The notes beneath the pieces are model-generated. The model worked only from the letters and a program-made list of their open reading frames with translations. It was not told the origin of the DNA and did no database searches. Positions 33,910 through 48,218 of a DNA stretch of 64,000 nt are shown here, in pieces (the first letter of the stretch is position 1; every line of letters begins with the position of its first letter). Source of the DNA: Engraulis encrasicolus (taxonomy: Eukaryota > Chordata > Actinopteri > Clupeiformes > Engraulidae). The translations under genes were made by a program, and so were the position numbers. Location: contig NC_085866.1 of assembly GCF_034702125.1 (NCBI RefSeq), forward strand, positions 16,079,815 to 16,143,814, read 5' to 3'.

Positions 33910-36224
33910 TGGAATGGATGCCACACTTCCACTCTATTCAGTTAAACTGATTTTAAGTATTTTTCCAAGAACAAAGGATTTCCTATTTGCAATTGAGCTA
34001 ATCAGAAATGCCATAAATCGTCTGACTGGCAGTTCCAACTGGAAAAAGGGGTCTTCTGGTTGCAAAATCGGCAGATGAAAAGCCTTCAAATCCATCAAAC
34101 CGTGCTGTGTGTCCATACAGTAGAATGGATAAGACGGATAGACACTGTACACTGTCTGCTGGGAAGCAGATTACCAGGACCAAGGACATGGACTACTGAA
34201 CAGTGGTGTTACTCTGTTACTGATTTTGTTTTTCACTTTGCGTGTTGTGCTTTGTTTGCCAACGAGATATTGAAGATTTGTTTTTCTGTTTTTTTTGTTC
34301 CCCTATATGCTAAAATAAGATTAATGGTTTGTTTGCCATTTGTACAGGCAAACACATAAGATGACCTTGACAAGTCAGACAATTGCTGGATGTGTAGAAG
34401 TAATACACAACATGTATGCAATGGCTGGACCACGTAACACACTAATGCATAGGCTAATCGTTTCAAGGTAATTTATTTTCAGCATAGTATATGCTTTTCC
34501 AAGATAAGGCTTTTGCATAATCATTTCTGATTGCAATGGGGATCTGGCAGCTTTTTATCTACAGTACCTTAGAATAATAGTCAAAGAGACCATCAAGAAA
34601 TCATTAGTTTTACCATTTACACATGATTTGTTTCACAAATTGTTGTTTTTTTTGTTTTAGTTAAATGAAGCGTTTACCGTTCAGTGGCAGATAGGATATG
34701 TTACTGCATGTGAGGGCTACTGCCACAAACAGATCTCAAAGGAAAGAAAAAAAACTGAACAAGTAGCATTCCTGAATTGAGAGGGAAGTAGCATAAGTCT
34801 CAATGGTACTTTTTCATGAGATAGGGGACATACTTTGAGTGCAGTCCATCTTTTCTTGCGATTTAAAGGCACTTGAGGCCACTCATTCACCTGGAGGCCT
34901 AGTTAAATGGGGAAAACAGCTGGAGTTATCTGCCCTTTCCATCAAACTCTTTCTGAGACTGAAAACTTTCTGCCATCGATACATTTAAACGGGTAATATT
35001 TTAATGTTTTACTGTTATTATTGCTGTTCATTATTTTGATGATGATGGTCATTATCTTTCAGATCCCTTGAAATTGCGTATTACTTGGCCATTTTTCCAA
35101 AAAGAATAAAAAAATGTTTGCTTGAAAAGGTCACACCTTTGTCAGACTTGCCTAGTTTGTTTGACGTGATTAAATCTTAATATACAGAGATGGAGATTAC
35201 ATTGGTCGTGACCCCTCCAGAACTTGGTCTGTCATGTCTTCTCACCTCTGCCATTTGAAATCGACCTCCTTCTGCTGCAGTATTTGTTGTGATATAATGA
35301 TGACACAGATCATTGATCACTTTTTTGACATAAAGAAGGGCTCCCCTTCTTCTCAATAACCAATACACAACACAACATATTGTTGTAATTAATTAGACAT
35401 GATGGATATGTTACACAATGTTATTTCAGAAATAGAGAGCCTCAAGAATATCTATGAAGGGATTAACAAATGTCAGATCAGAATAGTGACTCAGGCATAT
35501 CAGTAAGTGCCAGAGTGATTACAGAAATGTTTTAGCATGCAGGCAGCAGGGAAGTAGACATGTCATGGTCCATGGATCACATCTCTACCTGACCTAAAAC
35601 TAATCCTCTAAACTAAACTCCCCTTGCACAGCCAATTCAGTTCTTCATTTACATCAGACACAAAATGCAAGGTCCATATCAAGGTATACAAAATAGTAAC
35701 ATTAAATAGCAAGACTGAGTAAGAAAATAAAAGACAGGTACACACCCATCAGACATAGGCACGCTGTTAGTCGCCTAAAGCTGCAGTGTATAATTTGTTG
35801 CCATCTGCTGGTGATGTTGCACATTACACTCAGCTGAGCTGCGCCATCTCTTCAACTCCTCAGTGGACATATAAACATTGCCAACACTTGAATGTTGCAT
35901 CAATGGATAACTTTGTGGAAGAAGACGGTTCTATACACAAAGCCGTTTTCATAAGCTCAATATCTTTATATGTGATACAACACATTAAAGACAACAGGCA
36001 TTTAAGTGGCTGTTGGATCCGGTTGCTGTCTAGGCCTATTTGTTTGTGTTGAACCAGAAGAAAAAGATTGACTCCCCATGGTTAGAGAGGCAAATACACT
36101 ATATATTCTCTGTGCTTCTGTGGTCCTTAGCTGACGTTTTTTCGGGATCAATAACGTATCTACTGAACAGGCTTCCTTTGCTGTAATGGGACTTAATTAC
36201 AATTTGTTATGTTGAATATACAAG
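33910..36224. other. mfsd5-faim2 intergenic DNA
   Basis: AT-rich sequence with no recognised gene. It may include a long alternative mfsd5 3' UTR up to about 35130. Confidence 0.4.
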
Positions 36225-36226
36225 TA

Positions 36227-37842
<1,616 letters not shown>

Positions 37843-37844
37843 TA

Positions 37845-38524
37845 AATAGCTTTTCTGTCAAATATTCTGTCGAAACAAAGCAGAATGAACACAGTTTTTT
37901 TATTTTGTCTTTTTAAGGACCATGTCAAAAATAGTTAGTTGTTTAAGTGGAAATTGTCTGCAACAGAAATAATTTTTGACGTTTTGAATAGCTTGAATAG
38001 AAGTGTGATAAAATTCACAGTGTATTCTTCCACAAACTCATGCCAATTCGTCCGACCTCGATCCTCCTGCAGTAATGCCATATCTCTGTCCACTGTGTGG
38101 TGCGTCACTGGATTACAGACATTACATGATAAATAATTTAAAAAATAAGCCAACACCCCTCTGTTCAGGCAAAAGTGGTACATCCCGAGCGCGCCTCGAT
38201 TTGCTTGCTTCACCTGGAAGTTGCTAGAATGTACCGTTTAGGGCGAGGGAGGGGGGAATCTCTATGTATGAAAAAGAGAGGGCAGCATTGAGTGAGGTTC
38301 AGTCGCCTGCACGCAGCATAGAGGACTTCACCTGACCTAAACATACAGGGACTATTGCCTTCAAATGCGTTCAAAGAGGTTGTACATCCAGCCATGAAAT
38401 ATATACAGTAACTCAGGCTAAAGGAAACAGAAACATATTCTGGGTGCCAACCATTCTTGGTGAGGAGAGACAGTGCATCAGTATTCAATAGAGGATAAAG
38501 ACTCCCAGACAAAACAAACCCACC
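37845..38524 (+). promoter_or_regulatory. faim2: faim2 upstream region and 5' UTR
   Basis: About 680 bp between the Tc1 element and the faim2 ATG. No TATA box or CpG island stands out. The leader just before the ATG reads AAACCCACC. The transcription start is undefined. Confidence 0.35.
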
Positions 38525-41500
38525 ATGACCCAAGGAAAGGTAAGTGCGCATTCAGTCCTTACTCTTGTGTCAGGCTGGCATTTCCTTAACAGCATGTAGA
38601 CTTTCATGTGGTGTGTGGGGAATTAGCCTCATGGTTGGAAATCTCTCTCCTGTGAGTGATCATGTGCCTGTCACATATTCACTGTGGTGGTGGGGGGTGT
38701 TTGTTGAGTTGGCCTGTGGTGTATTTCTGCTCACAAATGGGACAATTTGTATACAGTCAAATGGCACTAGCTCACAGACTTAAGTCGCGCCCAGATGATT
38801 TGTTTTTTGTGCCAGTATAGTGCTGTGGCCGAAGGATCCTATGCCCACATTTTGGATGTTTACATGCAGTCTGATATCTGTCTAGATTTGACTAAGTATC
38901 CTGATTTGAGTTTTAATAAACAACCTGATAGCACGTATTTCAGTATCTGTGATCTGATAAAGGGGTTGATGTTTATTTAGTGCTGTCACATTGTTTACTG
39001 ACAAGAATCTCTGACTGTGACAGCAGCCTACCATTCATCTTGAACTTGCTATTGACAGTGGACACAGTCGATTACTCATCCACAAAGTAATCACCTAGCT
39101 GCCAAATACAGAAGACTAATGCTTTGAGGCATCAATGGTTTGTTTTCTGCGAAGAACACTAACAAATCAACTTGTACAGTAGAACAGACTGTGCAGCACA
39201 AGTGAAAATGAGCAGTGAGTTACTATGCAGAACGGCTCTTCCCACAACTGCTCTTTCAAAAAAAAGCACAATAGTTGTGGCTGTGTTACTTCAACACTTA
39301 AGGAGTCAAATTTAGCACCCACAGTGTTGGTCATCAAATGTAAGTGTTGAATTGATTGAAAAATGTACTGTGTGGGTTCTATTATGGTCTATCTCAGGAA
39401 GACGGAGTTCACTCTGTTTACTGGCAGCTACTACTATGAATCATCCCAGTGGGGTACGCAAGGCCTTTATCGTCTGCGGCAAATAAAAGCCACGTAGCCT
39501 ACAGTACATCGACTTGAGTGATAGTGGTAACACTATGCCACTCCAGATCAATTGTGCATGTCCCGCCATTCAGACGCACACTGACATGCACACACGTACG
39601 TACGCACACGCACACTAGGCCATTATTAATGAATCGACAGGGTTATCCTAGGGCAGTGTTTCCCAACCTTTTTTGTCTCATGTACCCCCCGAGCCTTTTT
39701 GTTGCGCCATGAGTACCCCCTAACTCGTGTTTTACATCACTTTTTTTATTCCAATGTGACTATGCTCCATGCATTTGTAAAAATTAAAATTTTCCAAGTA
39801 CCCCCTTCAGTGTGCTCGCGTACCCCTAGTGGTACACGTACCCCTGGTTGGGAAACACTGTCCTAGGGGACTGCACGTCACACAGGGACCTGAGGGCGAG
39901 ATTTCTCTTTAACGTCACTGGGAAAATGTTGTCACCTGGCTCCTACGTGGCATCACTTACATTTAATCATAGTCTGCCGTCATGGGTTTTTTTTTTACCT
40001 CCAGCTGTTCTGGAATATTCCAGGTATCTTTCCATTTAGGCAAGTGAGAAATAGAAGGAAGTCAAGACATGAGAGTAGTTTAGAGCCAGATTGACCAGGT
40101 CAACATGAGGCCTACCAGAAGGGGTGTCCTCAAAGGGCTGTACTAGTATGAACACAAACCAGGATTTCCCACCTTTACAACAGATCCCACCTTCACTAGG
40201 TCCCCTGAAAATATAACTTGATTGTAGGGCCGTCCTAAACGATCATTTTTCTCCCGATTAATTTAAATCAACTATTTTTTTTCGAATAGTCGATTAGTCG
40301 AATGATTATTTTTTAAAGTAATCTTGCATTTTAATCTTCAAGGAAATTGGGGAAAAAAGAAAGAAACCGTTCAAATTAGGTCCCTGAGCTCACAATGAGC
40401 TTTAAATCATGATAGTAGCTTATTCACTCCGAGATACAACGTCCAATTCATACGTGCTGGGCAATTTTAGGTTTCAATAAAGTAAGAAAGCATTGAATTA
40501 AATTAAACGATTAGTCGACTATGAAAATTCTTGTCGACTAATTTTCACAAACAACAAAACATATTTCATGTGAAACTGCATAACATTATGCCGGGGGTCT
40601 GATAAGACGGCCTCAGGGGCCGTAAACGACCCTGAAGACATAGCTTCCCCACCCACCCCTGTACAAGAGTCATGTCACAAGATATTATTCTTCTGTCTTA
40701 GTTTTTGAACCTGCCTATACCTATATATACTGGGGGCAGCTGTGACCTAGTGGTTAGAGAGTTGGTCTTTCAATCTAGGGGCCGGTTCAAATCCCCCTTG
40801 ACCTCTCCCTACATCTCCATCCATGGCTGAAGTGCCCTTGAGCAAGGCACCTAAGCCCACATTGCTCCAGGGACTGCAACCAATACCCTGAAAAATAATA
40901 GTTGTTTGAATAAATGAAAGCGTCAGCTAAGTGCAATGTAATGTAATAATGTAATATAACCTACCTACTGATAAAATTCAAGTATATGACAATAAAACAT
41001 CTTGCATCTTGTACTCATAATGTGGTTTGGTGTTTCCTCTGTCCTGACAGCTGTTGGAGGGCAGTAAGGTGAACCATGGCTCCACAGCGGAGACCACACC
41101 TCCAGAACCCCCCAGCTACGAGGAGGCCACCGCAGGTAATGTGTAGCCTACCAAAGCCCAGGGCGCCAACTAACTCTGGGGTTGGTTTGCATGTCTTCCA
41201 GTCTGGAGAGGTGACATGTTTTTGTGTCTTGTTTTTACTGTTCCCATTTAGATGCTAGCCCTTGCTACACCGGGGCGTACACTGACGATGGGGAGCTGCT
41301 CACTCAGTTCAACTGGGATGACCGAAACATCAGGAGGGTGTTTGCTCGTAAGGTATATAGCGCAACTCATTAACAACGCACCAATTAATTCAAATAAATG
41401 CATAATGTTATAACATAGATTATTAAGTTGCCATTGTGTGTCTAGCGTAACAATTATCATTTGGATTGATCCATTGTGGGTAACCAACACCCCTGCCTTT

Positions 41501-44500
41501 CCTTTTTAGGTGTATAGTATTTTGATGATTCAACTGCTGGTCACCCTGGCCATTGTGGCACTGTGTGTCTTCTGGTAAGTGCATTAACAGATAGAAGAAG
41601 ACATGGTTACACTTCACAGTAACCTTCCGCTAAATGGTTAGTGGTTAATGGTTTGTTGTACATCTATAATACCATTATAAGCATTAATATATCATTATTA
41701 AATCAATTGTGAAACACTTACTAAACATTTGCTTTTGACAATAACATACGGTATTAGGCCTGCACGATTATGGAACATTTTTAATCGCGATTATTTTGAT
41801 CAAAATTACGATCACGATTATTAATCATGATTATGCAGCAGAGCTTATGCCCCCCACTCACCCAATTTCCGGGGCGACATAATAGTACCTTACCATTAGC
41901 TAACATTAGTCAACATTAGTTAATCATTAGTTAACCATTTCGCGGAAGGTTATTGTGAAGTGTTACTGAAGACATCGAATAACCATGATGAGATAGATTG
42001 GCTAATTATCAAGCGATAATGTGTGATGTCGCTGCTTTCCCCTCAGTGAACCGGTGAAGGCCTTTGTTCATGCCAACCCTGGATGGTATTGGGCCTCCTA
42101 GTAAGTACAGTCGCTCATAAACCGTATATAGGCCTACTATTGCTTTCTCTTGTGTTTCTAACATTACCTTTACAGCTTTTATAGCAGAATCAACGAATGA
42201 ATGAATGAATGAATGAATGAATGAATGAATGAATGAATGAATGAATGAATATTCAATATTATGTTTGAATAAATTCCTCTTTTTCACTTTTCCCTCACCA
42301 GTGCTGTTTTCCTGGTCACCTATCTGACAATATGTTGCTGCTCTGCCCCCAGGTGTGTATCTTCATATATACATACTCTATGTAATAGGTCTGTTTTATC
42401 ATATCCACATAACAATGTGTTTTTGTACTAAAAACTATCGGTAAATGTTTATTCAGTCATGTCTTGACCTTTTGTCTTATTTTTAGGAGGAAATTTCCCT
42501 GGAATATCATCTTGCTGGCATTATTTGTGAGTAATTATTTATGTAGCAGTCACATGAGTCTTGCCAGTTTTTTCATATATAATTGTATGTCAATGCAGAA
42601 TACGTTCATTTCAGTTTTTTAAAACATAATTTCCTTTTTCCAGACACTGTCTTTCTCATATATGACAGGAATGTTGTCAAGGTATGATTTAGATTTGTTG
42701 TCTTGTGTCTTTGTGCAGTCTTTTATTCCTGCCTGTTTTGCATGCATGTAATTTGAATTACACCAATAAATGGCATTGCAGTCGTTCATACTTCAGGATT
42801 GTATTAATCAGTTGATTAAGAAGTTGAGTGTTTCTCTCCTACCTACTAAAGCTTTTACAACACCAAGTCGGTCCTGCTGTGCCTGGGAATCACAGTTCTA
42901 GTTTGCCTCTCTGTAACACTGCTCAGCTTCTTTACCAAGGTGAGACTTTTTCAAATAGCGCACATTAAAAAAAGCAAAAAGTAACAGCATTTCTTGCTCT
43001 GCTCTGCTCATATACCATGCCAAGGAATTTTTTAGCCACCTGATCAATCACTGTTTACGGAAGCTCAGAGCTGCCAAGGTTTAATATATATTTGTCTCAG
43101 TATCATGTAATAACTGAAAGGTTTCATGTTATAACTTGATATTTATCATGTTATGACGTCATACTTATAATGTTATTTTGTGATAAGAAATTATCATGTT
43201 ATTCCGAGACAAGGAACTATCATGTTATTCTGAGATAAGAAAGTATGACCTTATTCTGAGATATGGAACTATCATGTTACTTCATGATATTTGGCTATTC
43301 AGCGCTTCAGCGCTTCCCAGGTTCAGTCAAAGAACATGGCTCGTCTACATGACTTAATTCAGTTCTATTTTAAGCTTGATTGAAGACATGGTGACGTTCT
43401 ACAGTTGTTGAGCACTGTGGATGGTATTGTTGTCAGTATGCACTCTCTGCAGGATTTTGAATCTGACCCTCTTGATGTTGCATCATTTCTCACATCAACT
43501 GGGTGGACATGGTGTTACATATTATTAGGCCCACGGTTCAAGTACATGCGTCACATCAAATGATTTCTTCGTCTTCTTTCAACACCATTGGGGTCCAGAA
43601 ACTTTACCAAATGTCTCACTTTACTTTGGGTGACAACATATCCAGCTTGGATGCAGTTCACATGGTGGAACTTGCATCTGTGCAGCCTTCACTGAGTTGA
43701 TCAGTGAGAAATGATGCAACGTCAAGAGGGTCAGATTCATTCTTCGGTACAATCCCATGCTTTTCAAAATCCTGCAAAGTGCGCATATTGACAACAATAC
43801 CATCTAGAGTGCTCAATAACTGTAGAATGTCACCGTGTCTTAAACCAAAGCTTGAAATAAAACTGAACTACGTCATGTAGACGAGCCATGTTCTTTGACT
43901 GTACCTGGGAAGTGTTGAAGTGCTGAATGGCCAAATATCATGAAATGACATGATAAATGTTTAACACGAAGAATAACGTGATCTCAGAATCTCAGAATCT
44001 CAGAATAACGTGATAATTTAATATCTCAGAATAACGTGATAGTTGCATATCTCAGAATAACGTGATCATTTCATATCTCAGAATAACGTGATGTTGCATA
44101 TCTCAGAATAACGTGATCATATCTCAGAATAACATGATAGTTGCATGCATATCTCAGAATAACGTGATCATTTCATATCTCTGAATAACGTGATAGTTGC
44201 ATATGAATAACGTGATCATTTCTCATCTCAGAATAACGTGATAGTTCCTTATATCAGAATAACGTCATAATTCCTCGTTATAACATGATAATTTCAAACT
44301 TCATATCCTGAAATAACGTGATCACGTTATTTCAGGATATGAAGTTTGAAATTATCATGTTATAACGAGGAATTATGACGTTATCATGTCATAACATAAA
44401 TATCGTGTTATAACATGAAACTTTTCACGTTATTACATGATACTGCGTAAAATATATTTTAGACCTTGGCTGCTCTGAGCTGCCGTAATTGTTTTTTCAG

Positions 44501-45517
44501 TTGCCTATATCAACCTTTTTACCATGCCCACACTAACCGACCTTGTAACTATGGATAATAAGGTGGATTGTTCTTCCTCCCAACAGATCGACCTGACTTC
44601 CTGCCATGGCTTGCTGGCTGTTCTCAGCGTCACTGTGTTCATCTGTGGCCTCATGCTGGCATTTGTCCTGCCCTTGGGCTTAGTAAGTGCTTTAGGCCTC
44701 GTAGGAGTATTTCAGACCAATATGAAAACATTATTTCACATTTTGAGAAAACTACTTTGTTTTTTTATTTTGGTAATAAAAACAATCACGGTTGCGATTT
44801 TGCTGTCATCCTTCAGGTCCCCTGGCTACACGCTCTTTATGGGGTCTTGGGAGCTATCCTGTTCACCATGGTGAGAGCTCTTCTCTTTCTGAAATAGTCT
44901 GCAGGTTCTCAACCACCAGTCTGTCATAAAGCGAACCCTCACAAAAGGGCTGCTTAATAAAACAAAATATTATTTTGACTCGACAAGGACTTTGGGACCA
45001 AACAATTTTACAACAAATAAAATCAAGGGAGACGGTTATGTCATATAATTAACTGTTTGTAGATTACATGATCTTTTTCATACAATATGTCTCTCTGTAG
45101 ACAATGGGTGTAGTTAAATATTTCACAAAATCCATCAAATGTAATGCATAAATCATGCTCGGCCTCTCTACTCTGCACATGTTGCATGTGCTCCGTACTC
45201 TGTACTTCTGCATATCTTGTTCTCTTGTTATTGAATGTCCTCGTTTGTACGTTACGTTGGATAAAAGTCTATAATGCAATGTAATCTCAATTGTGATGAT
45301 AATAATGTTGCCCCCCCCACAATCGAGCAACCGTAGCTCACTACCACTATCTTGTCTATTTTACCCCTAGTTCCTTGCGTTTGACCTGCAGATGGTGATG
45401 GGTAACCGGCGTTACACCATCAGCCCAGAGGAGTACATCTTCGCCACGCTCAACATCTATGTGGACATCATTTACATCTTCAGCTTCCTCCTGCAGCTCT
45501 TCGGCTCGCAGGACTGA
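38525..45517 (+). CDS. faim2: Fas apoptotic inhibitory molecule 2 (TMBIM2)
   Basis: Twelve exons: 38525-38539, 41051-41135, 41252-41352, 41510-41574, 42047-42100, 42302-42352, 42487-42526, 42644-42681, 42852-42939, 44587-44682, 44817-44870, 45371-45517; 834 nt, 277 aa in one frame. The first exon codes MTQGK, the FAIM2 start. A proline-rich N-terminus with PPSYEEAT (a PY-type motif) precedes seven predicted membrane helices: VYSILMIQLLVTLAI, GWYWASYAVFLVTYL, WNIILLALFTLSFSY, SVLLCLGITVLVCLS, GLLAVLSVTVFICG, WLHALYGVLGAILF and IYVDIIYIFSFLLQL. Conserved family residues include MGNRR and SPEEYIF. FAIM2 acts in neuronal membranes to dampen Fas-driven caspase-8 activation and calcium release. It is shorter than human (316 aa) in the N-terminal tail. 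GRINA or TMBIM1 are less likely because of the MTQGK start. The a/b copy is undecided. Confidence 0.93.
39654..39860. mobile_element. hAT-type MITE
   Basis: A 207-bp element with termini CAGTGTTTCCCAACC and GGTTGGGAAACACTG. It has an exact 8-bp duplication TCCTAGGG at 39646-39653 and 39861-39868. Confidence 0.88.
40225..40662. mobile_element. Fragments of two hAT-like elements
   Basis: The first part (TAGGGCCGTCCTAAACGATC with internal GATTAGTCGA blocks) looks like a TCGATTAG-rich hAT derivative. The second, 40553-40662, is the reverse complement of part of the element at 28262-28592 and ends CACCCCTG. Confidence 0.5.
40732..40958 (+). mobile_element. tRNA-derived SINE, complete copy
   Basis: The head contains box A (TGACCTAGTGGTTAGAG) and box B (GGTTCAAATCC), about 35 nt apart, as in tRNA promoters. 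The body reads AGTGCCCTTGAGCAAGGCAC and CCAATACCCTG, and the tail is GTCAGCTAAGTGCAATG plus (AATGT)n. Reverse or partial relatives are at 49992-50223, 29650-30057, 5590-5776 and about 45220-45285. Confidence 0.8.
41606..41966. mobile_element. MITE with nested hAT fragment
   Basis: Inverted termini GTTACACTTCACAGTAACCT and AGGTTATTGTGAAGTGTTAC. Inside, from 41755, a segment beginning TAGGCCTGCACGATTATGG with TTAATCGCGATTA blocks looks like part of a separate hAT-type element. It lies in faim2 intron 4. Confidence 0.65.
42194..42250. repeat. (GAAT)n tetranucleotide repeat
   Basis: About 14 units of GAAT/TGAA in faim2 intron 5. Confidence 0.95.
43970..44260. repeat. Tandem TCTCAGAATAACGTGAT array
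   Basis: About ten imperfect units of roughly 20-28 bp: TCTCAGAATAACGTGAT followed by alternating AGTTGCATA or CATTTCATA. Diverged reverse-complement units (ATCATGTTATTCTGAGATA) occur in the left arm near 43190-43290. Confidence 0.85.
44259..44384. repeat. Perfect 63-bp palindrome, no spacer
   Basis: The arms 44259-44321 and 44322-44384 are exact reverse complements centred on CGTGA/TCACG. It sits at the junction of the tandem array and the terminal repeat of the foldback element. Confidence 0.9.
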
Positions 45518-46600
45518 GAAGCTCTCTCTAACCGTTTTGTGACGTCTGATGTGGCATTCGGCCGTACTGCAGGCTGTAATGCACCCCCTCGCCTCATGCT
45601 TCCTCTCCTCTCTAACTGTACTGTCAGGCTTAAAGTTACAGTGGCCCTGTTCTTTCCAGCATGTTGTGGCTTCCTAGTACACTGTGTAGTGACTTTAGCT
45701 GTCGTGCTGACATCCTACAGTATACGATCTAAAATGATGAGGTTCCTGGGCTATTGAAGGACAGTTGAAGGTCATTGAAGGTCACTGAAACGAAAGATCA
45801 TTTCGGGTCAGAGGTCAGGGGGTGGGGCCACAGTGGTGAGGGGCCACCTACCGATAAAGGCGCCCCTCTTAAATGTGCTTACAGAAGGATCTTGTTTTAG
45901 GAAGGTGGTTGTTAACCATTTCAGTCAGTTGGTGGCTTGACATGCTGACATAGGGTAGCCTACCCATGATGGTGTGGGTAAAAAAAATGTTCTTGGGCAC
46001 AAGACATCTAGTTAAAATTCTATCAATTTGTGCAACAGTATTCACTAACTCGTTTTTTTATTAACATGGGTGTCAATTGGGAAAGGCCAGTGACCAGAAC
46101 AACAAACAAACCAAAATTAGCAGCATTCAGCATAATTCATGACACTGCATGCATTTGAATGTGCAATCATCACTAACACATTAAAAAAGTATTAATGAGT
46201 AAATCTAATCATAAAATATTTTTTGTGAACTATGAGCACTGTGTTGTGTGAAATATTTGCTCTGCATGCATGACTGGAGTGATGTGAGATCCTTTGTAAT
46301 ATAAATATGTCGTATTATGAGATGATTTGTGGTTGATGTATTTACTGAACTGCACTTTACCTTGCATTCTTCTTACCTTTACCTTGCAATGAGTATTTCA
46401 CCCCTCCACTGGCATCACCAATTTCTAAGCTGTTTCCAGTTTTGTCACTCATGTTCAAACCCACTTCTGATAGGCTATGGGTGATTGAATGGTTTAAGAT
46501 TGTGTCAGCTCAGGACTGTTGCATGTGCCTCTGTAAATATGCCTCAATAATTGCAGAAACACAACCTGTTTGATCAGATTAATCAAAAAAGTAGGGAAGA

Positions 46601-46655
<55 letters not shown>

Positions 46656-47015
46656 CGATCGATTAGTCCCACAAATAATAATAGATTATTTATATTTGTC
46701 AGATTCATAGACCACAATTATGTTGTTTTTTCTTTTTCTCCAAATGTAAGCCTACCATTGACTGGTTTACTTTTTCTATTTTTATTGTGGAACTATGGAA
46801 AATATTCTGATGCCATGCTATAATGCTGCATTCATCTCCAAAGTCTTATGCGATTGAAGTGCCAATGCATTCCATTTGGTAAATTTCGGAGTGCCACTGT
46901 CTTACCTAACCACTATCACATATTTCTTCTTTCTTGTTCATGTATAGTTTTTAAATGTAAATGTAAAGTTAAATTATTTTGACATTGTTTGAATAAAAAG
47001 AATGAAATGACACTT
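45518..47015 (+). other. faim2: faim2 3' UTR
   Basis: The sequence after the TGA runs to a poly(A) signal AATAAA at 46992-46997. It contains a (GATT)n repeat at 46601-46664 and several ATTTA-like motifs. Confidence 0.65.
46992..46997 (+). terminator. faim2: faim2 poly(A) signal
   Basis: A canonical AATAAA about 1.47 kb after the faim2 stop. No earlier exact AATAAA was noticed in the 3' UTR. Confidence 0.6.
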
Positions 47016-47049
47016 TCGTAGCCTTTACTTGACTTACATATAGGTTAGG

Positions 47050-47052
<3 letters not shown>

Positions 47053-47138
<86 letters not shown>
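47053..47138. repeat. (TG)n microsatellite
   Basis: About 43 TG units. A second short (TG)n follows at 47294-47322, and the surrounding sequence (TTTCCCCG..CATAAT and CTTATCTGTGAAATG) is also duplicated between 47139-47260 and 47323-47400. Confidence 0.9.
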
Positions 47139-47140
<2 letters not shown>

Positions 47141-47291
47141 CCCCGCTACGTCATAATACAAGGTGCTTTACACTCTTGTAACAAGGTGCTTTACACTTTT
47201 GATTAGTCTTGTATTATATATAGTTATAACTGTCTTATCTGTGAAATGCTCTGTAAAAAGTAAAAAAAATAAGCTTCTAAATGTAAAAAAT

Positions 47292-47324
<33 letters not shown>

Positions 47325-47639
47325 CCCCGTCATAATCCTAGACTAATCAAAAGTGTCAAGCACTTTGTGACTGTCTTATCTGTGAAATGTGCTGTAAAAA
47401 AAAAAAAAAAAAGATGTAGGCTACTTGAATAAAATGTAGGCCTAGTGCTCTACTTGTTTTAGCCTTCATATTTGGCACAGCAAACCATGTTTATTATAAA
47501 CAAAACTTATTTACAGGTATTTACACTAATGCAAAATAGGCCTATACAAACGTGCAATCACTCAAATAATCAGCTTTGAATAAGATTGCAAGTAAAAACT
47601 GCAATTTCCCTCGTTTACTTGTGAAGGAGAGGTATATGA

Positions 47640-48218
47640 CGCGCGCCTACGTGTTATACTGTTCCAGCCAGTAACCGTTGTAAACACTTTCAACTCTTGC
47701 TGTAGTTGTGTCTGAGCCAACCAATCAAATTGTTTGTTGGATGAACGTGAACGTCGGCCATGTTGTGGTTTTAAATAAGGAAGAAGCGGGAGAGGTTATC
47801 GCCTTATCAAGTTTATTTAGAAGATTCGCTCATTCGGCGAAGCGTCCATTGACTCTCTAACTCATCGTACAATGTTCGGAGATCATATTTAGATAAGCAG
47901 AGGAGCCTTTCAAATCATATAAACGCGTCGAATGACCTAACGTGGGCGACACTCACTGTGTTAGCTTTCTTAGCTAACTATAGCTGACTAGCCAGCTAGT
48001 TGTGCGAGCTGCTAGCATAGCATGCTGGCTAACTAAAGGACTGGTTCTTCGCCGGGATAAAGATCAAACTAACAAAGCTAGTTAGCAGTTAAAGCTAGTG
48101 GATACTTACAGTGGGGCGCGAATGAAGGAGAAGGCAGTCTCGAGTTTGCGACTGCCTTGGCAGGCTAATTTGAAGCGTCTCTAAGTTCTTTCAAGCCAGA
48201 ACTCCACTTCAGTTAAAC
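47640..48218 (+). promoter_or_regulatory. senp1: senp1 promoter and 5' UTR
   Basis: A moderately CpG-rich region with no TATA box, typical of a broadly expressed gene. The leader is packed with AGCTAACTA/GCTAGC-type words (47965-48095). The ATG follows AAAC. The transcription start is estimated near 47800-47900 and is unproven. Confidence 0.45.

Larger units (their letters stand above)
38540..41050 (+). other. faim2: faim2 intron 1
   Basis: A 2.5-kb intron holding a hAT MITE (39654-39860), fragments of two other hAT elements (about 40225-40545 and 40553-40662) and an intact tRNA-SINE (40732-40958). No other exon was recognised. Confidence 0.75.
43055..44488 (-). mobile_element. Foldback element with IS3EU-like integrase remnant
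   Basis: A 1.43-kb element in faim2 intron 9. The termini TTACGGAAGCTCAGAGCTGC and GCTGCTCTGAGCTGCCGTAA are inverted copies. The similarity continues inward through ATCATGTAATAAC and GTTTCATGTTATAAC blocks. A second inverted pair spans about 43300-43500 and 43705-43930 (AAGAACATGGCTCGTCTACA and complement). The right arm carries a tandem TCTCAGAATAACGTGAT array. The central loop translates on the minus strand (about 43560-43665) to CIQAGYVVTQ and LDPNGVERRRRNHLM before a stop. That sequence resembles the integrase-like protein of IS3EU-type fish transposons. The coding part is a short decayed remnant. Confidence 0.7.

Noticed and set aside
40732..40800. tRNA gene
   Set aside because: A and B boxes are present, but the arms do not form a full cloverleaf and the body and tail are those of a SINE.
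43970..44260. CRISPR-like array
   Set aside because: The repeats are imperfect, spacers are not unique and the host is a vertebrate. It is a subterminal array of a transposon.
38525..45517. Calling the TMBIM gene grina or tmbim1
   Set aside because: The MTQGK first exon and the FAIM2-like membrane segments fit faim2 better.
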